Under the pieces are notes generated by a model, which made no database searches, was not told the origin of the DNA, and saw only the letters and a program-made list of their open reading frames with translations. Shown here in pieces: positions 8,224 through 16,296 of a stretch of DNA of 64,000 nt. The DNA is from Anaerolineales bacterium (GTDB lineage: Bacteria > Chloroflexota > Anaerolineae > 4572-78 > J111), in NCBI GenBank assembly GCA_015075405.1, contig JABTUK010000003.1, positions 434,001-498,000 of the forward strand, in the 5' to 3' direction. Made by a program: the position numbers and the translations under genes. Every line of letters begins with the position of its first letter. The first letter of the stretch is position 1.

Positions 8224-8421
8224 AAGCAGACGCCCAGCTTTGTGATTATCTGCTCAGCTTTGCTGGAGCTGGTTGAGCTGTGGCTCTACACCCTCAGCGC
8301 CCAACGCCTGCGCGACACCTGGAGAACCTACGCTAACCAATCTCCCTCGCCCGCCCTCCAGTCTATCCAGCTTTCCCGCTGGCAGGCCATTCAAGCCGCC
8401 ACCCCACAGCTTTTGGTTTAA
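8224..8421 (+). pseudogene. Possible remnant of an unrecognised gene
   Basis: Immediately after the previous stop, 65 in-frame codons without any start lead to TAA at 8419-8421. The translation looks protein-like (LLELVELWLYTLSAQRLRDT, then SIQLSRWQAIQAATPQLLV) and could be a transposase or other C-terminus. I do not recognise the family; no start codon or RBS supports independent expression. Confidence 0.3.
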
Positions 8422-8430
8422 ATAAGACTC

Positions 8431-10632
8431 CTAAAGTTTGGTAACTTTTACTTCATCAATGGTCATTTTCTCTTCATCAAAGACAAAAGAAATCCGATAC
8501 TTTTTGAAGATTTCTAGGCCTGGGTCGGGTGGCGGCGGCTCTTGGGGAGCGAGTTTTTGTCGCTGAAACAGCACATAGAAGGAACGGGGACCGGCATCAC
8601 TCCCTGGGGCGGGGCGAGCCGGGGTGGCTTGAAGATTGACGGCGCCATCTGAAAGAATATTGCCATCTTGAACCCATACGATGATTTTTTGTCCGGCCCC
8701 CAGGGCAATGTTAACCGCCGCTTCATAAGCAGGTTTATCAGGGCGGATGGGTGGAGCCGGCTCGGTGGGCCGGCGACCTTCCCAGGTCCAGGCAATGAGT
8801 GGGCTAACGCCCCTCACCGGCTGCCCGTTTTGATCAACCAGATCAACATAAAGATACTGATTTGAGCCGCTTTCGGCTGCCGTTAGCTGACGAATACCAA
8901 TCAGCCGCCACAACTCGCTGCTGGATTGGCCGGCGGTGTCTGATGAGACTTTTTTGATACTGACGCCAGCCGTCTCAGCATTGTTATACGTTTCGCCGCT
9001 TTTGGCGTAATAATTTAAGATCGTCTGCCGCCACTGAGCTATATTCAGCATGGCTTCACCCGTCCCTTCTACTTTTCTGAAGGTTAAATAATAATCCACC
9101 AGTTGAAAGCCGCCCTCACTGCCATTGCCCACCCCACTGAGCATATCGGAGGGCTGGTTGTAGAGGCCAACTCGGAACGTTCCGAGCGGGGCGCTAAACA
9201 TGGGCAGATTACCCCAATATTGGTCGGCTTTGCCTTTGGTGCTGGCGGTCCTGACCTTATTATCTTTGCTGTAAGCTGCAAAGGTGACGCCTTCCTGAGC
9301 TATGCCGTTGGCGTCTTCAACTTTAACGTAAATATACCCATTGCCTTTTTCTTTGAATTGCGCCTCGATGAGTCGCCAAAAAGTATCCTGGCCTTGATAG
9401 GGTTCGAGCTGAACCATAGGCTCCAAAAATTTGAGTCGATCATCAATCCGCCGGTCTTCAAATTTTTGCGCCTGGTAGAACTGTTGGGTAACAGGCAGCA
9501 CAGGGCCGCTGGCGCGTACTTTTCCTGGATCATCCTTTAGCATCTGAACCAGGGGTAGTTCCCCTTTCAACCCCCAATCACGGTCATAAACATGGGTTAA
9601 CCACGGCCCCTGATGTTCAAACCCCGGCGACTGTACCCCAAACTTGGCTACCGCCGCAATCCAGGGCATCAGCGCCAGCATGTAATCCGGCAGAGGATAA
9701 TTGAACATAGCCATCGTCAATTCAGAGGTGCGCTGGGGGGTGGGCTTGGGATAGCGTGGGTCATCTCCACCGGTCGTGCCCGCCCGTTGCAGCACGTTAT
9801 ACCCGCCCTCGGTCATCATCATGGCTACCGAATGGCCGCAGGCATCCCGAACTAACTTGTCCATCCGCTCAAAAGCCCGGAAACAAGTCCAGTCATCGTA
9901 AATAGTAATTTTAGGATTGGCTAATTTTTGCCGGGCTTCGGAGACGCGGGTATGGTCCCAGCGATCCCAGACCATATTGGCAATTTCTGGCCGGCCATCA
10001 CCCGCGGCCAGCCATTCGGCCTGGCTAAGGGGCTGGCCCAAATCGGCGATGCCATCGTTGGGGTAGGTCAGCGGACGGCCCAGGCAATAGTTGTGCAGCG
10101 CTACCACCATTTTTTCAAAAACATCGCGGCGGCCGCGTTGAACGAGGATTTCAAAGGGGTTGCCCTCGCCGCCGGGACCAAAGGCAGGAAACAGAGCGTA
10201 CACGCCCACTTTTGCCAGCTTGTCGCGGTCATCCAGGTAATAGGTAATGACTTGCTGGAGCCAGTCGTCTGGCCGCCGGCCGCCCCATTCCAGGTTCAAA
10301 TCCGGTTCATTGCGAGTTTCAAAGTAGACCGCCCCATACCGTTCATATAAAGCCCGCGCATAGTCTGTTTCGCGGGCGGTCAAATAGCCCGGATAGCTCG
10401 GTTGGCGGTACAGCCTGACCACCGGCATAATCCCCAGATTGGTCAGCCGAGCCACCAGCCCTTTGGCCGACCCGCCGCCATCATCATTGAGTTTTACCCA
10501 CTTAATATGAGTCGCCAGCAGAAAATCCCGCCAAAAGGGCCAATTGTCCTGGCCCCATTTTGCCGGCGCCGGCGACCAATGCACCCCCCGCCCCGTATCA
10601 TTCAGCGGTCGAGGATAATCTTGCAACCCCAT
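8431..10632 (-). CDS. Large glycoside hydrolase clan-A-like protein, function unknown
   Basis: 733 aa. The N-terminal half reads like a TIM barrel of GH39/GH5 type: a conserved YFETRNEPDLN segment with the N-E pair typical of the acid/base Glu, and a later MMMTEGGYN that could hold the nucleophile Glu. The C-terminal third contains two beta-rich segments (about 430-510 and 590-690; repeated NGYIYVKVEDANG and NQYLYVDLVDQNG patterns). No signal peptide or membrane helix is visible, so location is unclear. Start taken as ATG at 10632 (GTG at 10635 possible). It is isolated, between a remnant and a family-A element. Enzymatic activity is inference only. Confidence 0.6.
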   Translation of the reverse strand: MGLQDYPRPLNDTGRGVHWSPAPAKWGQDNWPFWRDFLLATHIKWVKLNDDGGGSAKGLVARLTNLGIMPVVRLYRQPSYPGYLTARETDYARALYERYGAVYFETRNEPDLNLEWGGRRPDDWLQQVITYYLDDRDKLAKVGVYALFPAFGPGGEGNPFEILVQRGRRDVFEKMVVALHNYCLGRPLTYPNDGIADLGQPLSQAEWLAAGDGRPEIANMVWDRWDHTRVSEARQKLANPKITIYDDWTCFRAFERMDKLVRDACGHSVAMMMTEGGYNVLQRAGTTGGDDPRYPKPTPQRTSELTMAMFNYPLPDYMLALMPWIAAVAKFGVQSPGFEHQGPWLTHVYDRDWGLKGELPLVQMLKDDPGKVRASGPVLPVTQQFYQAQKFEDRRIDDRLKFLEPMVQLEPYQGQDTFWRLIEAQFKEKGNGYIYVKVEDANGIAQEGVTFAAYSKDNKVRTASTKGKADQYWGNLPMFSAPLGTFRVGLYNQPSDMLSGVGNGSEGGFQLVDYYLTFRKVEGTGEAMLNIAQWRQTILNYYAKSGETYNNAETAGVSIKKVSSDTAGQSSSELWRLIGIRQLTAAESGSNQYLYVDLVDQNGQPVRGVSPLIAWTWEGRRPTEPAPPIRPDKPAYEAAVNIALGAGQKIIVWVQDGNILSDGAVNLQATPARPAPGSDAGPRSFYVLFQRQKLAPQEPPPPDPGLEIFKKYRISFVFDEEKMTIDEVKVTKL

Positions 10633-10727
10633 CACCCATCCCCGGACTTAAAGTTTAAGGAATTTATTTTACCAGTAACCCGGCGAGTCTAAAAATTACC
10701 TGATGAGCAACTCCCCATAAATATGTT

Positions 10728-10818
10728 CAGTAGATCCAATTTTTGGGGAGTGCGGCACGCCCACGTGCCGAACGGAGCCGCACGTGGGCGTGCTGACTCC
10801 TCAAATTTGGATCTACTG
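10728..10818. mobile_element. Family-A MITE-like element with 5-bp target duplication
   Basis: 91 bp with perfect terminal inverted repeats CAGTAGATCCAA, palindromic CACGCCCACGTGC core, and flanking duplications ATGTT at 10723-10727 and 10819-10823. Confidence 0.95.
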
Positions 10819-10847
10819 ATGTTCCAACCATCGGCTTGTCATAAATT

Positions 10848-10894
10848 TTGCCCTCCTCTTACTCTATAGTATAATTGAATCCTTTCAACTATAC
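10848..10894 (+). promoter_or_regulatory. Promoter with palindromic operator for the GntR/PBP regulator
   Basis: TTGCCC at 10848-10853 and TATAAT at 10870-10875, spacing 16. Overlapping the -10 box and start site is an inverted repeat, half-sites GTATAATTGAA (10869) and TTCAACTATAC (ending 10894), 10 of 11 positions matching, 4-nt spacer. Position suggests autorepression by the adjacent regulator. Confidence 0.65.
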
Positions 10895-10919
10895 ACTTGC
10901 TGTGGTAGTTCCCCGTCCT

Positions 10920-12014
10920 ATGGATCGAACTTTTCTTTACTATCAAATTGCCGAAGCCATCCGCCAGGATATTCGCAATGAGGTTCTTTGCCCCGGCGAC
11001 CGCCTGCCTTCGGTGCGGGAACTGGCCGGCCAGTGGAACTGCACTATTGGCACCGTTCAACGAGCTTACGAAGAACTGGCCCGGCAAGGCCTGGTGACCA
11101 GCCGGCCCGGCCAGGGCACTCACGTTACTGCCGCTATTCCAGCGGCGTTGGAAACGCCCTTGCGCCGGGCTGCTTTGGTGCATCGAGCCGAAGCTTTTCT
11201 CTTGGAAGCGCTGACGGCGGGCTATTCAACCGTTGAAACGGAACAGGCCATCCGCATTGCCCTGGACCGCTGGCGCATCTTAAGCCAGACCCCGGTTCAA
11301 CTTTCTGAGCAGCGGCTGCGGTTTGTGGGCAGCCACGATCCGGCCGTGGCCCTGATTGCAGCCCGTTTTGCCGATTTTGCTCCCGGCGAAACACCTCACC
11401 TGATTTTTAGCGGCAGTTTGGGCGGCTTAATTGCCCTGGTTGAGGGTGAAGCCGACCTGGCCGGTTGCCATCTCTGGGATGAGGAAAGCGATACTTACAA
11501 TGTGCCCTTTGTCCGGCGGTTGTTACCAGGGCGGCGGGTCGCGTTGCTAACCCTGGCTCACCGCCGCCTGGGGTTTTTGCTTTCTGCGGCCAACCCAGCC
11601 GCGGTGACGGGTCTGGAAAACCTGGCTAATTCCGGTTTGCGCTTTATTAATCGCCAGCGCGGGGCGGGCACACGGGTTTGGCTCGACGCCCATCTGCACC
11701 GGCTGGGGATTGCGCCCGAACAACTGCCCGGTTATGACCAGGAAAAGCAGACCCATTCCGAAGTAGCCCAGATGATTGCCGAAGGCCAGGCCGATGTGGG
11801 CCTGGGGGTCGAGGCCGCCGCCCTGGCTTTTGGGCTGCGTTTCATTCCTCTAACCCAGGAGCGATACGATTTAGTTATCCCGGCGGAGGTGTGGCCGTTA
11901 TCGCCCGTCCAGGCTCTGGCCCGTTGGCTGGCCACAGACGCCGCCAAGACCGAATTGACCGCCCTGGGCGGGTATGATATCCGCGAAACGGGCCGGGTGC
12001 GCTGGGTAGAATAA
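10920..12014 (+). CDS. GntR-type HTH regulator with PBP-like (molybdate/tungstate-type) ligand domain
   Basis: 364 aa. Residues ~3-70 form a GntR winged helix (YYQIAEAIRQDI, GDRLPSVRELAGQW, GTVQRAYEELARQGLV, RPGQGTHV). Residues ~130-360 match the PBP-like domain found fused to HTH modules in oxyanion regulators: FVGSHDPAV, SGSLGGLIALVEGEADLAG, CHLWDEESDTYN, VGLGVEAAALAFGL. Start at 10920 rather than the ATG at 10875, because the latter overlaps the -10 element. Location directly before tupABC implies control of tungstate uptake by sensing the anion in the cytoplasm (inference). Confidence 0.85.
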   Translation: MDRTFLYYQIAEAIRQDIRNEVLCPGDRLPSVRELAGQWNCTIGTVQRAYEELARQGLVTSRPGQGTHVTAAIPAALETPLRRAALVHRAEAFLLEALTAGYSTVETEQAIRIALDRWRILSQTPVQLSEQRLRFVGSHDPAVALIAARFADFAPGETPHLIFSGSLGGLIALVEGEADLAGCHLWDEESDTYNVPFVRRLLPGRRVALLTLAHRRLGFLLSAANPAAVTGLENLANSGLRFINRQRGAGTRVWLDAHLHRLGIAPEQLPGYDQEKQTHSEVAQMIAEGQADVGLGVEAAALAFGLRFIPLTQERYDLVIPAEVWPLSPVQALARWLATDAAKTELTALGGYDIRETGRVRWVE

Positions 12015-12092
12015 GCACAGGTGTATGATGAGCGCAATTTAACCGCTCGTTCAAATAAATCAAAAGGAGTTAAGAAGAAAGGATTTTCCATT

Positions 12093-13286
12093 ATGCACAT
12101 CAAAAAGTTTCTTTTCCTGACCGTTCTGGTGGCGCTGGCGCTCACCAGCCTCGCCCCAGCCGCTATTGCCGCGCCGCCACTGCAAAGCGCGGTTGCCTGC
12201 GAGCAGGAGGTGATTGTCCAGAATGATGATTGGCTGTCGAAGATTGCCGAAAAGGTTTATGGCGATGTGTTGGCCTATCCAGCCATTGCCGATGCGACCA
12301 ATGCCAAAAATGCCGAAGACAGCAGCTTTGCCAAAATTGACAATGTGGATGTGATTGAAACGGGTTGGAAGTTGTGTATCCCCAGCCCCGCCGATGCCGA
12401 GGCGCTGCTGGCCCGCTCGCTGGCCGCACCGGATGTGACGGTTTCGCCCGCCGCGCCGACCGGGCAGCAGGTGGGCCGCCTGGTTCTGGCAACCACGACC
12501 AGCACCCAGGACTCCGGCCTGCTGGATGTCATTTTGCCCGATTTTGAAACCCGCTACGCTGCCGATGTCGAAGTGATTGCTGTGGGCACCGGCCAGGCCA
12601 TTGAATTGGGCCGCAACTGCGACGCCGACGTGGTGCTGGTCCATGCCCGCTCGCAGGAGGAGGCTTTTGTCAACGATGGCGCGGGCATCAACCGCCAGGA
12701 TGTGATGTACAACGACTTTGTGATTCTCGGTCCGGCGGCTGACCCGGCGGGCATTAAAGGGATGACCGACGCCGGGGCGGCTTTTCTCAAAATTGCCGAA
12801 ACGCAGTCCCCCTTTATTTCTCGCGGTGATAATTCCGGCACCCACACCAAAGAGCAAAGCATCTGGACGGCCAGCGGTTTGACCCTGATTGAAGCCGCCG
12901 ATGTGGACCCCACCAAGCCCTACAAGCGGCCCGAAGGCGACTGGTACCAATCGGTCGGGCAGGGTATGGGCGCGGTGCTGACCATTGCCAACGAGCAGCA
13001 AGCCTACACCCTCAGCGACCGGGCCACCTTCCTGGCTCGTCAATTAGAAGGGACGGAGCTGGAAATTCTGGTTGAAGGCGATTCCCGCTTGTTCAATCCT
13101 TACGGGGTGATTGAGGTCAACCCGGAGAAATGCCCTGCCGTCAATGCCGCCGGAGCGCAGGCCTTTGTCGAGTGGCTGACTTCCCTGGAAACTCAAACCC
13201 TCATCAGCCAGTTTGGGGTAGATCAGTTTGGCCAATCTCTCTTTATCCCTGACTCCGAAGCCTGGAACGCGGCCAAACCGCAGTAA
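12093..13286 (+). CDS. tupA: Tungstate ABC transporter, substrate-binding protein with N-terminal LysM-like domain
   Basis: 397 aa. Signal peptide at residues 1-28 (FLFLTVLVALALTSL, cleavage after AIAA). Residues ~35-95 resemble a LysM module (DDWLSKIAEKVYGD ... WKLCIP). From ~128 the TupA pattern is clear: LATTTSTQDSGLLD, VIAVGTGQAIELG, DADVVLVHARSQEE, DVMYNDFVILGP, SRGDNSGTHTKE. The TTTS loop is the oxyanion site. Start at 12093 fits an AAAGGA-type RBS. A LysM-like unit could anchor it to the envelope of a cell lacking a conventional periplasm (inference). Followed by tupB and tupC. Confidence 0.88.
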   Translation: MHIKKFLFLTVLVALALTSLAPAAIAAPPLQSAVACEQEVIVQNDDWLSKIAEKVYGDVLAYPAIADATNAKNAEDSSFAKIDNVDVIETGWKLCIPSPADAEALLARSLAAPDVTVSPAAPTGQQVGRLVLATTTSTQDSGLLDVILPDFETRYAADVEVIAVGTGQAIELGRNCDADVVLVHARSQEEAFVNDGAGINRQDVMYNDFVILGPAADPAGIKGMTDAGAAFLKIAETQSPFISRGDNSGTHTKEQSIWTASGLTLIEAADVDPTKPYKRPEGDWYQSVGQGMGAVLTIANEQQAYTLSDRATFLARQLEGTELEILVEGDSRLFNPYGVIEVNPEKCPAVNAAGAQAFVEWLTSLETQTLISQFGVDQFGQSLFIPDSEAWNAAKPQ

Positions 13287-13292
13287 TCAAAT

Positions 13293-13377
13293 AGGTGTCA
13301 AGTTGGCCGGTATCACGTGTCAGGTGTAAAGGCTGATTTCTTACCTGACACGTGACACTTTAACACCTGACACCTGT
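13293..13377. repeat. Fold-back array (GTGTCAGG unit)
   Basis: Left arm GGTGTCAAG...CACGTGTCAGGTGT, right arm ACCTGACACGTGACAC and ACACCTGACACC. Sits between tupA and tupB; the hairpin could lower expression of the downstream genes relative to the binding protein. Confidence 0.8.
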
Positions 13378-13394
13378 CTGAATATTGACTTCTT

Positions 13395-14093
13395 ATGAAT
13401 GATCTCTTGCAAGGATTCATCCAGGCTTTTGAACTGATCTTTAGCTTCAGCCCGGCGCTGTATGAAGTCATAACCCTGTCGCTGCTGATTGCAGCGGTTT
13501 CGTTGTTTTTTAGTGCTGTGGTGGGGATTCCCCTGGGCGCATTTTTGGGGTTGAAGCGTTTCCCCGGCCGGCGGTTGGTGATGGCCCTGCTTTACACCGG
13601 GATGGGCTTTCCGCCGGTGGTGATCGGCTTGTTTGTTTACCTTATGTTTTCTCGCAGCGGCCCTTTTGGACCGTTGGGCTGGTTATTCACGCCCAGAGCC
13701 ATGAGCGTAGCCCAAACCATCATTGCTTTTCCGTTAGTGGCCGGCTTTACAATGGCTGCCGTGATGAGCGTCAATCCCAACTTACGCCAGCAGTTACGGG
13801 CCTTGGGGGCGACCGACTGGCAGGCCACCGTGGCTATTTTGCTTGAAGCGAGAGTTGGCGTTATTGTTTCCATAGCCGCCGGCTTTGGCGCGGTTATTTC
13901 AGAAGTAGGCGCGGTGATGCTGACCGGCGGTAACATCGCCGGCAAGACCCGCACCTTGACCAGCGCCATTATCCTGGAAACACAGAAGGGCAATTTTGAT
14001 TTAGCCATTGCCCTGGGCATTATTTTGTTGATTTTATCTTTCTGCACCAACCTGCTGATGACCCAACTCCAGGGCCGGGATTTGCAGCGGTAG
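13395..14093 (+). CDS. tupB: Tungstate ABC transporter, permease
   Basis: 232 aa, family length. Five to six hydrophobic segments (first at about 25-50: LSLLIAAVSLFFSAVVGIPL), and the EAA-type cytoplasmic loop around RALGATDWQATVAILLEARVG followed by EVGAVMLTGGNIAGKTRTLT, both typical of TupB/ModB-type permeases. Forms the membrane channel with TupA and TupC. No good RBS immediately upstream of the ATG. Confidence 0.9.
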   Translation: MNDLLQGFIQAFELIFSFSPALYEVITLSLLIAAVSLFFSAVVGIPLGAFLGLKRFPGRRLVMALLYTGMGFPPVVIGLFVYLMFSRSGPFGPLGWLFTPRAMSVAQTIIAFPLVAGFTMAAVMSVNPNLRQQLRALGATDWQATVAILLEARVGVIVSIAAGFGAVISEVGAVMLTGGNIAGKTRTLTSAIILETQKGNFDLAIALGIILLILSFCTNLLMTQLQGRDLQR

Positions 14094-14116
14094 TAAGTAA
14101 AGCGATAGGCAGTTTG

Positions 14117-14854
14117 ATGGTGGACCGGATTATTTATCAACTCCAGAATCTAAGCCAGAGTTATCGGGACCGTGTGGTTGTGCAGATAGAACGGTTGGAA
14201 ATTTTTGAGGGTGAAATATTGGCGCTGGTTGGCCCCAGCGGAGCGGGCAAGAGCACGCTGCTGCGGCTGCTCAACTTTTTAGAGCAGCCGACGCAGGGGT
14301 TGTTGCGTTTTGAGCAGAGCAGTTTGAACGGCAGTTTTCCTCCCCTGGAGCAGCGCCGCAAAGTGACTACCGTTTTTCAAACCCCGGTGCTGCTCAATCG
14401 TTCTGTAGCCGCGAATGTGGCCTATGGTCTTAAGGTGCGGCAGCAGGATAAAAAAGCCATTGACCAGGCTGTAGCCGCAGCCCTGGAACGGGTGGGCTTG
14501 AGCAAGCTGGCTCACCAATCGGCGCGTACCTTGAGCGGCGGCGAGGCCCAACGGGTGGCCCTGGCCCGCGCCCTGGTGATTCAGCCAACGGTGCTGCTCA
14601 TGGATGAACCGACCGCCAACCTTGATCCCTATAATGTCAAATTGATTGAGGAAATTGTGGCTGAGGAAAACCGCGCTCGCGGTACCACGATTGTGCTGGT
14701 GACGCACAATGTTTTTCAGGCCAAACGGCTGGCCCATCGCACCGGCCTGCTGCTGGAAGGCCGCCTGGTCGAAATTGCCCCCACCCCCACCTTTTTTGAA
14801 GCCCCCACCGATCCGCGTACAGCCGCCTTTGTGCGCGGGGAGATGGTTTACTAG
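14117..14854 (+). CDS. tupC: Tungstate ABC transporter, ATPase
   Basis: 245 aa. Walker A GPSGAGKST, Q-loop TTVFQTPVLL, signature LSGGEAQRVALARAL, Walker B VLLMDEPTANLD, switch His in VLVTHNVFQAK. Energises the TupB channel. An in-frame TTG at 14114 precedes the ATG; ATG chosen. Its 3' end overlaps by 4 nt the converging DUF6429 pseudogene. Confidence 0.9.
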   Translation: MVDRIIYQLQNLSQSYRDRVVVQIERLEIFEGEILALVGPSGAGKSTLLRLLNFLEQPTQGLLRFEQSSLNGSFPPLEQRRKVTTVFQTPVLLNRSVAANVAYGLKVRQQDKKAIDQAVAAALERVGLSKLAHQSARTLSGGEAQRVALARALVIQPTVLLMDEPTANLDPYNVKLIEEIVAEENRARGTTIVLVTHNVFQAKRLAHRTGLLLEGRLVEIAPTPTFFEAPTDPRTAAFVRGEMVY

Positions 14855-15033
14855 CTGAAATCTGCACGCCCGACGCGCTTTTGCCCTGTGGGGATCGCTG
14901 ATGTAGCCTTTTTTATACAGCCGGTCCAGCGTGGCCCAATCCAGGCCCGGGTGGCATATTTATCCCTGGAACTGGTCAGGTAGAGCAGGGCCAGGACCAT
15001 TTCATCCACTTTATCTTTGTCATAGTCCATCAT
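14851..15033 (-). pseudogene. DUF6429-family gene, frameshifted
   Basis: AGAGGG precedes the ATG at 15033. The first ~27 codons give the DUF6429 pattern DYDKDKVDEMVLALLYLT ... RAW. After RAW the frame is lost, but the next frame restores the family continuation LDWATLDRLYKKGYISDP. The break lies around 14936-14948 where CTGG occurs on both sides, consistent with a small deletion between short repeats. The C-terminus is missing where the gene meets tupC. It probably was co-transcribed with the URO-D gene 10 nt upstream. Confidence 0.8.
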
Positions 15034-15043
15034 ATCCCTCTTT

Positions 15044-16210
15044 CTAATACCGGCCATACTCCCTGGCGGTTTGACACATCAGCTCCAACATGCCGGGGTT
15101 GCTGTGGAAAATCTGGCCGGTGGAGCGCAAAATATAGCCACCGCCTGCGGCGGCTGCATCGAGGCAGCGTTTAACCTCGTCTCGCACGTCATCCGGGTTG
15201 TCGCTCTTGAGGATGTGTTCGTTGAAGCCGCCAAACAAACAGACCCGGCTGCCCACCCGCCGCTTGACGTCGGCCAATTCAAAATCGCCGGACGTCTTTT
15301 TGGAAGTAATTGTTTCCAGCGCGTCGGGGCCGGTGTCAATCATAGCTTCCAGAAATTGAGTCCCCCGGCCACAATTGTGCAGGCTCACCAGATACCCGGC
15401 GGCATGGGCGGCGGCAATACATTCTGCCTGGTAAGGCTGAATAAATTCGCGGTAAACCTGGGGAGCCAGGCCAACCCCCACCCACGTTTCATTCATCGAG
15501 ATGGAGTGCATGCCTGTCTCGCCCAAGCGCCGGTAATACACTTTCAGCCAATCGGTGCAGAGGCGCATCAGCGCATGCGCAAACTGAGGCCGGTCGTAGA
15601 TGTCCAGGGAGAGATTGACAATCCCCCGTACCTGCGCCGCCATGTCCCAGGGGCCGGGGCAGTGATGCAGCCACCAGGCCTCGTCACCCACTTTTTCAAC
15701 CATTCCCTTTAAGATGGACATGTCATACAGCTCGGCGTTGGGAAAGTAGCGCAGGGCTTCCAGCTTGGCTTCGGGATTGTCGCCCTTGAGCATGTAATCC
15801 TGTGAAGCCGTGCCGTAGCCGTCCTCGGTGCGGTAGCTGTAATCAAGGTCGCCCGCCGGGGTGCGGATGTGATGCTGGTGTTCGCGCCAGCCTTCGCCCC
15901 GCGCCCGTTCGTAAAATGTCTCCTGCCAGGTATCGGTTTCCAGAGGCCGGGGAATAAGCATGCGCGGCCAGATCTCCACCTCGCCGATGTGTTGGCTGTA
16001 GGTGGTGAGCAGCGGGTCGAGGCCAAAATCGGCCTGCATTTTGATAATACTGCCCAGCGGATCGTCAATCCACCCTTGCAGCATGTCAAGCATAGATTTA
16101 TGCTGCGGCTTAAGCGACCGGATGAGCGGCAGGCCCAGCCAGCAGTGGATCGGCACCCGATCCGGGATGCCACGTTTAAAAGCGATTCGAGTTCGTGCGG
16201 CTACTTGCAT
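15044..16210 (-). CDS. Uroporphyrinogen decarboxylase-like (URO-D fold) protein
   Basis: 388 aa. N-terminal RIAFKRGIPDRVPIHCW matches the ...PDRxPv entry of the URO-D/MtaA superfamily. C-terminal SLHNCGRGTQFLEAMIDTGPDALE and VCLFGGFNEHIL ... AAAGGGYILRSTGQIF give the barrel strands seen in URO-D-like methyltransferases. The H-N-C (in place of H-x-C zinc ligands of corrinoid methyltransferases) is suggestive but not decisive; haem synthesis is unlikely because no hem genes are near. Substrate unknown. RBS AAGGAG. Confidence 0.8.
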   Translation of the reverse strand: MQVAARTRIAFKRGIPDRVPIHCWLGLPLIRSLKPQHKSMLDMLQGWIDDPLGSIIKMQADFGLDPLLTTYSQHIGEVEIWPRMLIPRPLETDTWQETFYERARGEGWREHQHHIRTPAGDLDYSYRTEDGYGTASQDYMLKGDNPEAKLEALRYFPNAELYDMSILKGMVEKVGDEAWWLHHCPGPWDMAAQVRGIVNLSLDIYDRPQFAHALMRLCTDWLKVYYRRLGETGMHSISMNETWVGVGLAPQVYREFIQPYQAECIAAAHAAGYLVSLHNCGRGTQFLEAMIDTGPDALETITSKKTSGDFELADVKRRVGSRVCLFGGFNEHILKSDNPDDVRDEVKRCLDAAAAGGGYILRSTGQIFHSNPGMLELMCQTAREYGRY

Positions 16211-16296
16211 CGGCGGTTCTCCTTAATGGCAAAGTTATTAATTATAAGGATGACCCAGATAAAGAGCAGAATTTTCGGCACGAAACCTTACTATCA

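Noticed and set aside
12060..13043. Long minus-strand frames opposite tupA
   Set aside because: Shadow of a well supported gene with signal peptide and family motifs.
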